Virus record (IMG/VR): IMGVR_UViG_3300030104_006454
Location: 19,038-65,946 of that record
From: a virus
Direction: 5' to 3' (one strand)
Length of the DNA: 46,909 bases
The position numbers and the translations under genes were made by a program. Shown here in pieces: positions 21,401-29,781 of this stretch. Position 1 is the first letter of the stretch. Every line of letters starts with the position of its first letter. The notes beneath the pieces were generated by a model. It ran no database searches. It saw only the letters and a list, made by a program, of their open reading frames with translations, and was not told the DNA's origin.

Positions 21401-22924
21401 TTAGTGTTTTATCAACTTAGATTTACCTCTAAGCGTTTGTATTATTTCTTCTAACTTAATATTTGACAATCTTAACTTTGCTTGTCTTGTTGCTGCAAAC
21501 TTTTCTTGCTTATATCTTCTAACAATATATTCAGGTATATTTGACATTGTGGATAACATTGAGTATGTTATATGTTTGTATATAGCGTCTTGAGCTAACT
21601 TATGAACTTGCATTTCGTTATCTGTTCCTAAGCTATCACTTATATATTTTAAGATTACAGTTTTTCCTGAAATATTAGAACTAAAGTGAATTAAACCTTT
21701 TAATTGATCTATATAAAAAGAGCCATTTGCTTGAGCGTGCTGCGGGTCAAGTCCATATCTTTTACCAATAATCAAATCATAGTTATCGCTATCGTAATTA
21801 TAATCATTTTGGTTTTCAGAAGGTGTTGAAGATTTGTAGTTAGTCCACGTTGTAGAATCTTCGGTTGATTGTAAAGTATTGTAAACACCTTCATAACCTA
21901 TTTCAACGTCGTCTAATGTTAAAGTAACACTACTATTGTCGACCATTGCTGAAAGATTACCTGGCACAAACATAGTTACTAAAACAAAAACCTCGTCAAA
22001 AGCACTTACATCTATACTTTGTAAAGTTTTTGTTGCATTATCTACAACGGTACTACCGGTCCACTGTACGTAGGCTTTGCCAGCCGAATTACCAGTGTAC
22101 GGTATAAAATTAGGTCCTACCATTGCTTTACCAAATGTTTGACCGTTCATACTAGGGCCATTAGTTTTATGTGGATTTGTAACACCATGACCAGGCGTTC
22201 TACTAATACCAAGTCTAATAATTGCCCCTGAAGCACCTGTTATATCTACTGGCGCAACACCTAAACCTGATAAATTAATTTCATCTACTCCAGTAACGTT
22301 AACCGCTTGCCAACAACTATAATGCCTACCGTAAGTATGTATAGTTGTACCATCATCATATTCTTCTTTATGTATTGTTGCTGTTAACTTACCACTTACA
22401 GAATTAAATACATCTATAGTTTTTAAACTATTAGGATTTGTTTGGCCACCTTGAGGATTTACTTTTGCAGCCGTAGCTGTCCAGTCATTTGTTTTTGATA
22501 ACTTTGTAGAAAAACTGTTATTTTTAAAGTCAGCTAACACAGGTAGTCCTGCAAAATCATAATTACCGTCTGCGTCTTGTTTTATTTTAAAAGGGTTTGA
22601 AGTTTTACTTGTTGGATAAATAATACGTTCTATACCACTATTATCTGACCAGCATAGCTTAGTATAATTAACATAATCGTGCGGAAGTATCATTTGCAGT
22701 GATGGTGGTAAAACTATTTCTTGAGACTTTACAGATTTAAAAGTATCAAAAGATAACTCTTGTAAAGCTCTTTGAGCATGAAAAGCAACATCTGTTTTAC
22801 TAGCTTTACTTATTATTTTTCCTTCACCAACATATACAACTAAAAATTGGTTTATAATATCTTCAAGAGATGTAAATTGATAGTTACCGTAATCGTTACC
22901 TTCATAATAATCTTTTTGAGTCAT
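21401..22924 (-). CDS. Tail ring/adaptor protein with inserted beta domain
   Basis: 507 residues. The N-terminal about 120 residues (helical, with the phrase AFHAQRALQELSFDT and then LPHDYVNYTKLCW) and the C-terminal about 120 residues (LAQDAIYKHITYSMLS, VRRYKQEKFAATRQAKLRLS) match the helical ends expected of head-tail adaptor or ring proteins in crAss-like phages. Between them, at roughly 140-370, is a Gly/Thr/Asn-rich region that reads like a separate beta-sandwich. The gene is 3 bases after the 233-residue ring protein and 3 bases before the large tail protein. The assignment is by remembered family pattern plus gene order. Confidence 0.55.
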   Translation of the reverse strand: MTQKDYYEGNDYGNYQFTSLEDIINQFLVVYVGEGKIISKASKTDVAFHAQRALQELSFDTFKSVKSQEIVLPPSLQMILPHDYVNYTKLCWSDNSGIERIIYPTSKTSNPFKIKQDADGNYDFAGLPVLADFKNNSFSTKLSKTNDWTATAAKVNPQGGQTNPNSLKTIDVFNSVSGKLTATIHKEEYDDGTTIHTYGRHYSCWQAVNVTGVDEINLSGLGVAPVDITGASGAIIRLGISRTPGHGVTNPHKTNGPSMNGQTFGKAMVGPNFIPYTGNSAGKAYVQWTGSTVVDNATKTLQSIDVSAFDEVFVLVTMFVPGNLSAMVDNSSVTLTLDDVEIGYEGVYNTLQSTEDSTTWTNYKSSTPSENQNDYNYDSDNYDLIIGKRYGLDPQHAQANGSFYIDQLKGLIHFSSNISGKTVILKYISDSLGTDNEMQVHKLAQDAIYKHITYSMLSTMSNIPEYIVRRYKQEKFAATRQAKLRLSNIKLEEIIQTLRGKSKLIKH

Positions 22925-22927
22925 TTT

Positions 22928-23629
22928 TTAGCTTTTTTGTTGTTGGATTTGTTTTGATTCTTCGGTAGATGCAATTTGATATAAGTTTGGATCTTTTAGT
23001 GTTATACCAGCTAAACTTAAAATTCTTATAACTAATTCTGTTTGTTCAGATTCATGTAATTCAAAATGATTATGATCCGTTGCGTTTGGATTATATAATG
23101 CTTTTTCGTTTATAACGGCATACGTCCAGTTAGGAGTTTGTGGTAGTTTAATATAATCACAAGATACGTTTGAAGTTTTTGCAGTTTTACCTATAACAGT
23201 TAAACCATTTGCACTTCTAAGATACATTAATCGAGAGTCTGTTGGTGTAAGAAGCGGCACGTTTAATATTTGGCGCCAAGATTTTCTATCAGTATATTCT
23301 GCGGTATAACGTCTACCTTTAGTTACGTTTAACCAGTAAACGTTTTGTAGTTTATATAAATTTTCTGGTAATGTAACACCGTTACCAACCGTTGCACCAG
23401 CAACTTCAAATAAACTTATTTTTTCTTCTAATAAATTTACCATATCAGAATAAGCAGTGTTATTTCCAGGTATTCTTAAAAATTGATTTAAATCATAAAA
23501 GTATTGTTCAAAAATACTCATTTGTGCTTGATTGGCAAATAAATTAAATTCTTGAGGCGTTATATATCCTCTTTGTTCTTTATTAGCTAAAGCCAATACT
23601 GTTTGATATACCGTGTTTATATTTACCAT
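22928..23629 (-). CDS. Tail ring/connector protein
   Basis: 233 residues. The N-terminus (VNINTVYQTVLALANKEQRG, then YITPQEFNLFANQAQ) is a conserved start of the small structural connector or ring protein in crAss-like and marine flavobacterial phages, as I remember it. The rest alternates short strands and helices, ending in a Gln/Glu/Lys-rich tail. The gene is the first after a hairpin at 23640-23678 and is followed directly by the second ring gene. It probably sits between portal and tail tube; function is from context and family recollection. Confidence 0.6.
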   Translation of the reverse strand: MVNINTVYQTVLALANKEQRGYITPQEFNLFANQAQMSIFEQYFYDLNQFLRIPGNNTAYSDMVNLLEEKISLFEVAGATVGNGVTLPENLYKLQNVYWLNVTKGRRYTAEYTDRKSWRQILNVPLLTPTDSRLMYLRSANGLTVIGKTAKTSNVSCDYIKLPQTPNWTYAVINEKALYNPNATDHNHFELHESEQTELVIRILSLAGITLKDPNLYQIASTEESKQIQQQKS

Positions 23630-23639
23630 ATTTTTTTAT

Positions 23640-23678
23640 TGTAGTTTGCGATCGCCCCGTAGAGCGACCGCTCCTACA
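23640..23678 (-). other. GC-rich hairpin between two structural genes
   Basis: Outer arms TGTAG (23640-23644) and CTACA (23674-23678) enclose inner arms GCGATCGC (23648-23655) and GCGACCGC (23664-23671). On the minus-strand RNA the single mismatch becomes a G-U pair, so the hairpin is best formed on the transcribed strand. It is GC-rich in a very AT-rich genome. No T-run follows it in the minus direction, so it is not a classical terminator. An RNA processing or stability element in front of the 233-residue gene is possible. Confidence 0.55.
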
Positions 23679-23684
23679 GTTTGA

Positions 23685-24512
23685 TTATTTTAATTGTTTT
23701 TCTATGTTTGCATAGATTTCCATACCTTCGTCAGTTTTAAACCAAGAGGCTAAAGCTGAATATGGATGTTCGTCAAAAGGAACGTTCATTAGTTTTCTAT
23801 TGTTAGAACCCCAACTAAATGTTCTTTGATCTTGAGATAGTTTTAATAATCCCATTTCAGTTGCTTTAATACCAAAGTTTCTTAACATAACATTATCGTC
23901 AGCTAAAAGATCTAGTAGCAACTCAGGGTTGTTACGAGCAAACAGTAACAAATCTCTTTTAAGCTCCTTAGAACTCATCTGTGATACCTTAGAACCTATT
24001 TCAACTCGCATAATAGCCTCAGCCATATCAATATCCATTTCTCTAGCGGCTAACATTGCATCAGCTTCCATTTCTAAAATTTCAATTTCATTAGCAGCTA
24101 TTTTAGCCGGTTGAAACTCTCTATACAATTTATTTTTATGAGGATGGTATAAAGAAAGAAATTTTTGTAAAACAGTTTTTTCTTTTGGAACATTTAAAAC
24201 TCCTGCTCTAAAAGTTATATGCTCTAATCTTTGATCACCTTTCATTTCATCAACAAAACAAGTTCTTTGATTTGAACAATATTTTAATTCTCTTTCGTAA
24301 CCTTTTTCTTCGTCAAACCAATATACATTAGCTGATTTAATAGTGTAAGATAAAGGTTTACCTTGCCCTTTTAATAAATATGTTCTAGGTTTAACTTCCC
24401 AACCGTCAATACTTTTGTTAGTAGGTTCTTTTCTTTTTGGTTTAGCTGTTTCAACAACTGGTGTTTCAACAACAGGTACCTCTACCTCTTGTGTTTTTTG
24501 TTTTTTTGCCAT
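23685..24512 (-). CDS. Capsid-proximal structural protein
   Basis: 275 residues. The first about 35 residues are low-complexity (repeats of PVVET, then a Lys/Arg patch). The following region contains two cysteines in a short loop (CSNQRTC), and the C-terminal half is helical and acidic (AANEIEILEMEADAMLAARE, then LLLDLLADDNVMLRN). It is the gene after the major capsid protein, separated by a strong terminator. A gene of similar kind follows the capsid gene in other crAss-like genomes as I recall, but its role is not known to me. It is a virion or assembly protein by position. Confidence 0.45.
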   Translation of the reverse strand: MAKKQKTQEVEVPVVETPVVETAKPKRKEPTNKSIDGWEVKPRTYLLKGQGKPLSYTIKSANVYWFDEEKGYERELKYCSNQRTCFVDEMKGDQRLEHITFRAGVLNVPKEKTVLQKFLSLYHPHKNKLYREFQPAKIAANEIEILEMEADAMLAAREMDIDMAEAIMRVEIGSKVSQMSSKELKRDLLLFARNNPELLLDLLADDNVMLRNFGIKATEMGLLKLSQDQRTFSWGSNNRKLMNVPFDEHPYSALASWFKTDEGMEIYANIEKQLK

Positions 24513-24544
24513 AATATAATATATAATAAAATTAATAAAAAAAT

Positions 24545-24589
24545 AAAGAGGGGACGGAGAACGTTTACGTGTATGCCGTCTCCCTCTTT
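24545..24589 (-). terminator. Intrinsic terminator after the major capsid gene
   Basis: Arms AAAGAGGGGACGG (24545-24557) and CCGTCTCCCTCTTT (24576-24589) pair over 13 bp with one bulged base. In the minus direction the stem is followed within one base by seven T residues (complement of A-run 24537-24543), the classic intrinsic terminator form. It lies 14 bases after the capsid stop codon and ends 32 bases before the next start. Partial termination here would give far more capsid mRNA than mRNA for the downstream tail genes. Confidence 0.85.
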
Positions 24590-24603
24590 AAAATAATAAG
24601 TGC

Positions 24604-26130
24604 TTACTTCATTAACATGAAATTGTTAGCACCTTGTGTAACTAAACATCTTTCAGATAAATAATGAACTTGCATCGCATCTAAATCAGATGTAACAGCT
24701 CCAACTGAACCAGTAACCCAAGTTTTGAGTTTTCTTGATTCTGTTTGAGAAGCTCTATATCTAACATGTAAGAATGGACGCTTTAAGTTTTTACCTAAAG
24801 ATTGGTCATATACAGTAGATGTTCCAGCAGGAATAATAACCCCTCTAACTGGAGCTACAGCATCTCTTGAATTAATACCACCTCTTGTAGCTTTGTCATT
24901 TAAGTATCTAAAGTCAGACTTGTAGAAGTCATAAGAACCTCTTCTGAAACCAGAGAAACCTAAGTTTAATGCCATATCTTCAGAGTTGTTAAATACTCCG
25001 TAAGAAGTACCACCAGCTCCGTAAGAATTCATAGAAGCTAACATATCATCCATAGCTAAGCTAGTAGATCTGTTAACAAACATCATGTTTTCTTCAATAG
25101 CACCTTGAGAATCAAACTCAGCTAAGATAGCGTCGAATTCAGCTAAATCAGTCGCAGCGTTTACACCAGTAACACCAGTAGTGATATTACCTCTAGTTTC
25201 AATAGCAGCGAATAATCCTTCAGAACCAATAGTGTTTCCAGCAGTTAAACCACCTTGACCAGCATCAGCACCGTGAGATCCATGAGCTACAGCTTTTACA
25301 GACTCAAGCATTGTCATTTCTAAGTAATCAGAAAAACGAGATCTAGTATCACCTTCAGCTTTTAAGTACCATAAGTAACCTGATTGACCAGCTTCACCTG
25401 TAATTTCAACCCAACCAATTTGAGAAGCATCAGATCCTGAAACTTCGTAGTAATCTTTCATTATAATTGGTTTGTTAGTAAATGTAGTGTGAGTTGGTTT
25501 AACGTTACCAAAACCTGCAGTTGAAGAAGCAGACGCTCCTTGACCTTGAGATCCTTTACCAAACTCAGAACCAATAACTAATAAAGTACAAACACCAGCA
25601 GTTACAGAACTACTAAAAGCAGCTGTATCTTCAATGTTTTCATCTTCGTAAGGCTTACAAGTAACTGTATCTGCAGCAACTGCTGTAACGTTACATTTAA
25701 TAGCTCCTTCAGCACTAGCTAAAATAACCATATCGTTAATTCTTACACCGTGTTCACCTGAAGCTATATCGTTACCATCAATATCTGTAGTAACTCCAGT
25801 AGAACCACCTGCAATAGTAACAACGTTAGTGTTACCGTTGTAAGTACCAATATAAGATAAATGTAATCTACCTTGTTCTGACCAAATAACTTGGTCTGAG
25901 GACATTGCCTCTTCAGCACCAACTTGTGATAAAAAACCTGCAATAGTTCTGTTTCCAAAAACTTCTGCTTCTTTTTCCATAATGTCTGGTACGTATTGTT
26001 GACCCCAGTCGTTTCCGTCTGCGGTAAAATCTATGTAGTTTGAAGATAGTGTTGCTTTTTTCGAAGCTGGTACACTATTTAAACTACCACTGGCTCCTGA
26101 ATGACCAGGACCCGGATTTGAAATTGCCAT
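24604..26130 (-). CDS. Major capsid protein
   Basis: 508 residues, the length expected of crAss-like major capsid proteins (about 500), presumably with the HK97 fold. The N-terminus (AISNPGPGHSGASGSLNS) and the following block DWGQQYVPDIMEKEAEVFGN are patterns I associate with this family. The gene follows portal and scaffold-like genes and is followed by a strong terminator, the usual arrangement for the most abundant virion protein. The leader before the ATG is A/T-only without a Shine-Dalgarno sequence. The fold itself cannot be seen from sequence. Confidence 0.8.
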   Translation of the reverse strand: MAISNPGPGHSGASGSLNSVPASKKATLSSNYIDFTADGNDWGQQYVPDIMEKEAEVFGNRTIAGFLSQVGAEEAMSSDQVIWSEQGRLHLSYIGTYNGNTNVVTIAGGSTGVTTDIDGNDIASGEHGVRINDMVILASAEGAIKCNVTAVAADTVTCKPYEDENIEDTAAFSSSVTAGVCTLLVIGSEFGKGSQGQGASASSTAGFGNVKPTHTTFTNKPIIMKDYYEVSGSDASQIGWVEITGEAGQSGYLWYLKAEGDTRSRFSDYLEMTMLESVKAVAHGSHGADAGQGGLTAGNTIGSEGLFAAIETRGNITTGVTGVNAATDLAEFDAILAEFDSQGAIEENMMFVNRSTSLAMDDMLASMNSYGAGGTSYGVFNNSEDMALNLGFSGFRRGSYDFYKSDFRYLNDKATRGGINSRDAVAPVRGVIIPAGTSTVYDQSLGKNLKRPFLHVRYRASQTESRKLKTWVTGSVGAVTSDLDAMQVHYLSERCLVTQGANNFMLMK

Positions 26131-26151
26131 AATTTTTAATTTTTAAATTTA

Positions 26152-27330
26152 TTATTTGTTTTTAATTTTAAACTTAAAATCAGAAGAATTATCACCTAAT
26201 ACTTTTACTTTTATTCCTCCAGCTTCAACAACACCATGTTCTTGACGTGGATTCATATCTACGTTTTTAGCTTTAGCAACACTTGTTTTTAAAGCGTCAG
26301 CTTTACCTTGCTCGTAAAAATGTTTTGCAATAGCATCAGGATTGTTAGCGGTAAATAAAGATTTATGATAACCTTTAGCATCGGACATTTCGTTATTTTC
26401 ATTCAAGAACTTCTTGACAAAATTATTAATATCACTTTGGTTTTCTTTTACTTTATTAGAATCTTTAACATTAAACCTATACTTTTTATCTCCAACATTA
26501 TAATCAAAGCCTTTAAATTCTTTATTAAAAACATTATTTGTTTTCATTTTAAAAGTATTAGCTTGTTTTTCAACAACCGCTTCGTTTTCTTTTGATTCCT
26601 TGTTATATCTATTAAAAAAATCTACAGCTTTTTGTTGTTCTTTGGTCAACTTTGACCCAGCTTTAATTTCTTCATAGTATTTGGACTTTTGCCTGTCCAG
26701 ATGGGCTTTAGCGTCGGCAACTTGCTCTTTTAACGCTATTTTTTTCTTTTTAACCTCTCTTTCTTCATCAACTTCTTCGTCATACGAAAATCTATCTTCA
26801 ATTAAAAAATTCACCTCTTCAGGTGTTAAGTGAGATTTTGTTTTTTTATAGTACTCTCTAAGAACTGTCATGTCGTCGTAGTTAGAAAAGTCTTGGTTAA
26901 GTGTTACATAATCTTCTAAACTACCACCAGTCTCTTCCATAAAGTCCATTAACTTTTGCACATTTTCAGGTATTGCTTTGCCAGTTTCCTCAGCTTGTTC
27001 TATAGCCTCAACTACTTCTTCAGCTAACTCTTCTGTTTTTTCTTTAACCTCTTCTTCAGTAATTTCTTCTAATACTGGGGTTTCTTCTTGTGCTTGCTCT
27101 TCCGACTGTACTTCTTCTTGTTTTTCTGTGGGCTCGGCATTATTAGGCTCTGCAGCCACTCCCTCGTCGACAAGGTTATCTTCTTTAATTTCATTTTCTT
27201 CTGGTTTTGGTGGTTTACTTAAATCTACTTTGGTAACTTCGTTATCTTGTTTTGCTTGTTTAAGATCAACTTTTGTTACGTTGTCTTTAGCAGCCTTTTC
27301 GACTACTTCTTCTTTTTTCTTTTTTGCCAT
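26152..27330 (-). CDS. Scaffold-like capsid assembly protein
   Basis: 392 residues. After a Lys-rich start, residues about 30-130 are extremely rich in Glu and form long predicted helices (for example EEVKEKTEELAEEVVEAIEQ). The middle is charged and helical, and the C-terminal quarter is basic. It is placed between portal and major capsid protein, where scaffolding proteins are normally encoded. A highly acidic, coiled-coil-like protein in this position is most simply the scaffold that shapes the procapsid. No protease motif is visible. Confidence 0.65.
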   Translation of the reverse strand: MAKKKKEEVVEKAAKDNVTKVDLKQAKQDNEVTKVDLSKPPKPEENEIKEDNLVDEGVAAEPNNAEPTEKQEEVQSEEQAQEETPVLEEITEEEVKEKTEELAEEVVEAIEQAEETGKAIPENVQKLMDFMEETGGSLEDYVTLNQDFSNYDDMTVLREYYKKTKSHLTPEEVNFLIEDRFSYDEEVDEEREVKKKKIALKEQVADAKAHLDRQKSKYYEEIKAGSKLTKEQQKAVDFFNRYNKESKENEAVVEKQANTFKMKTNNVFNKEFKGFDYNVGDKKYRFNVKDSNKVKENQSDINNFVKKFLNENNEMSDAKGYHKSLFTANNPDAIAKHFYEQGKADALKTSVAKAKNVDMNPRQEHGVVEAGGIKVKVLGDNSSDFKFKIKNK

Positions 27331-27358
27331 AATATAATATAATAATAATTAATAATTG

Positions 27359-29779
27359 TTATCTAGGATCAAACGCACCTAAATCAAACCCGCCGCCTAT
27401 ACTATCATTACCTGCGGATTCAAAGTTTTTAGGTGCTTTATCACTTTTTCTTTGGTCAATTAACTCGCTTTGTTGAGTCGCTTGAATTCTTGTTCTTTCG
27501 TCTTTACGATCTTCTTTTTGTTTTTCTTTATCACTTACAGTTTGATTGTCTAGTTTTCTAAGCTCCATGTTATACTGAAACTCTTGTTCCATCAATTCTT
27601 TTTTCAACGCACCTTCTGCTTGAAGTTTTTGCAGACTTAACTGCATTTCTATTTGAGCTAAATTTGCTTTTGACTGCACAATTGCATCATTTTTTTGTAT
27701 TTCTGCTTGAGCAGCAACTTGTTGTGTCTGTGCATTAGCGTTTGCTTGAGCTTGTATGTTTCTTTCGTTTATTTCTTGATCTTTTTCTTGTTTTTTTCTA
27801 CGTCTTATTTTAAGAAGTTGATTAGCTAATTTTAAATTTTTAATTTCTCTAAGATCAATAGCGTCTTCAAGGTCTATAGTTTGTTGAGCTAAAGCAACTT
27901 GGATATTATTTTCTAATAATGCTTTCTCCTCTTCGTCTGGTTGTAATTGTAAAAATATACCAAAATCATACAAATGTAAATTCCTCATTTCATCAAGAGT
28001 AGCTACATTATGAGCTCCTATTTGCTGTATAAATGCATCAGCTGTTGGAGAGTACTCTATAATATCAGATATTCTTAATGACAAACATTCCGCTATACTA
28101 GAAGTTAGATATAATCCAGACTGTAATATGTGTCTTGTTGCTGTGTTACTATTTGCAGCCGCAAGTTTTTGTACACCTACTAAAGCATTTTTATCTGGCA
28201 TGCTACCATCTCTAGCTTCGTTTAGCCCGGTTGTATCTCTTATCATTTGTAAATAATAATTATAATTACCAATAAGTGATTGTAACTTTGCACCTCCAGA
28301 TCCTGATTGTATTTCTTGAATAGGCACTTTACCTGGATTCATTTCACCCTCTGAAGTAAATGATCTACCAATAACAGATCCAGTTTGGAAGAACATGTTT
28401 AAAGCTTCTTGCGGGCTATAATTTGTTCCATTACCAAGATCTATTTCAGCTAAACCATCAGCATCTAAATAAACACCATCTGGTACCATTCTAGCTAAAA
28501 CTTGTTGAATTTTTAAATGAGTTAATTGTATCATATCAGCAAAACCTGTAACACGTCTTACTAGGCTTTCTATTTTGCCTTTATACATTCTAGGGGCAAC
28601 AATAGCATAATTCATTTTTACTTTTGTAAAATCACTTTTAGGTCTCATCATGTTTTTAACCATTCCCCATTGAAGCAGTTTGTTTGTACCTAATATTAAA
28701 GCACCTTCATATAACGTTTCTATACTTCTTTGTAATCTAGAATAATCAGCTGCTTCAGCTGGAGGGTTAAAAGTGTCATCTTTTTCAATTACTTTTTCAG
28801 CTCCACTACCAACTTCTTTTACTTTATAAACCTCGTTCATATAAGTTTTATAATTAAAATATAAAACTTGAACTTTATTGTTGTCTATTTTATTGCTATA
28901 GTTAGAAGAGTGACGAGAATTACTTTGGTGGTAATTGTTATTTGTTATTATCTCTTCTAAGTCCTCGCTATCTAAATGTGGGAATTGTTTTGCTAGTTCA
29001 TTTACAGGCACATTTTTAACCTCACCTACATAGTATATATCATCAAAATAAGGCGATTCAGTATAAGAGTAAACTAAATCAGCAGGATCAACATAATTTA
29101 TAGTAACACCCTCTGAGGTATTAAAGTCAGTTTTAACAGCCCCAATACCTAGTACAGTTAGATCGTAATAAAATTGTTTTTTAATTAATTCATATTTATT
29201 ACCTTCAAATAAAACATTTAACGCTTGTTCTTGCGCTATTTCTGTAGCCTGCTTATAAGTAAGCTGCATGTGTAAAGCTAGCTCTTCTTCATTTGCTGGC
29301 AATGTATTTTGGTCTGAATTAGAAAGATCAACACCAAGCTCACTCCCAACGAAATCATTAAAACCTTTCATTTCTATATCTTGCAACAAAGCCTCCATAT
29401 ATTCTGTTCTCTGAGAAACTCCGTAAGGATCTTGAGAATAAGCTTTTATATCATACATACGTTCAGCTAACCCATTAACAACTATGTCTACAAACTTAGG
29501 TATAATAGGCACTGGTGTCCAGTCTAAATTAAGATAGGACAAATCACCGTTTATAGATAACTCGTCCTTGTATTTTTGTATAGACTGTTCGCCTCTAGCG
29601 TAAAGCCTTAATTCGTGAAAATTATTTTGATTTGAATCGTATCTCGTACCTCGATTATCATTATTAAACCATTCTGTTTCTATTGCTTTAGCAACTTTTA
29701 AACCATAGTCGTAGCTAAGCTTTTCAGCGTCGCTAACAACTTGACTTGGAAAATAATTTTTTATAACAGACTCTGCCAT
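27359..29779 (-). CDS. Portal protein (crAss-like)
   Basis: 806 residues, about the length of crAss-like portals. The N-terminal third carries strings typical of that family as I remember it: FPSQVVSDAEKLSYDYGLKV, RLYARGEQSIQKYKDEL and LDWTPVPIIPKFVDIVVNGL. The last about 170 residues are Gln/Lys/Glu/Ala-rich and probably a long helical barrel or coiled coil. The gene starts 2 bases after the terminase stop and precedes scaffold and capsid genes. The product forms the dodecameric DNA entry ring at one capsid vertex and docks the terminase. Confidence 0.85.
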   Translation of the reverse strand: MAESVIKNYFPSQVVSDAEKLSYDYGLKVAKAIETEWFNNDNRGTRYDSNQNNFHELRLYARGEQSIQKYKDELSINGDLSYLNLDWTPVPIIPKFVDIVVNGLAERMYDIKAYSQDPYGVSQRTEYMEALLQDIEMKGFNDFVGSELGVDLSNSDQNTLPANEEELALHMQLTYKQATEIAQEQALNVLFEGNKYELIKKQFYYDLTVLGIGAVKTDFNTSEGVTINYVDPADLVYSYTESPYFDDIYYVGEVKNVPVNELAKQFPHLDSEDLEEIITNNNYHQSNSRHSSNYSNKIDNNKVQVLYFNYKTYMNEVYKVKEVGSGAEKVIEKDDTFNPPAEAADYSRLQRSIETLYEGALILGTNKLLQWGMVKNMMRPKSDFTKVKMNYAIVAPRMYKGKIESLVRRVTGFADMIQLTHLKIQQVLARMVPDGVYLDADGLAEIDLGNGTNYSPQEALNMFFQTGSVIGRSFTSEGEMNPGKVPIQEIQSGSGGAKLQSLIGNYNYYLQMIRDTTGLNEARDGSMPDKNALVGVQKLAAANSNTATRHILQSGLYLTSSIAECLSLRISDIIEYSPTADAFIQQIGAHNVATLDEMRNLHLYDFGIFLQLQPDEEEKALLENNIQVALAQQTIDLEDAIDLREIKNLKLANQLLKIRRRKKQEKDQEINERNIQAQANANAQTQQVAAQAEIQKNDAIVQSKANLAQIEMQLSLQKLQAEGALKKELMEQEFQYNMELRKLDNQTVSDKEKQKEDRKDERTRIQATQQSELIDQRKSDKAPKNFESAGNDSIGGGFDLGAFDPR

Positions 29780-29781
29780 AT

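Noticed and set aside
26978-27337. Plus-strand Ser/Ala/Cys-rich frame of 119 codons
   Set aside because: It is the antisense of the Glu-rich part of the scaffold gene; its serine richness is an artefact of GAA/GAG codons read in reverse.
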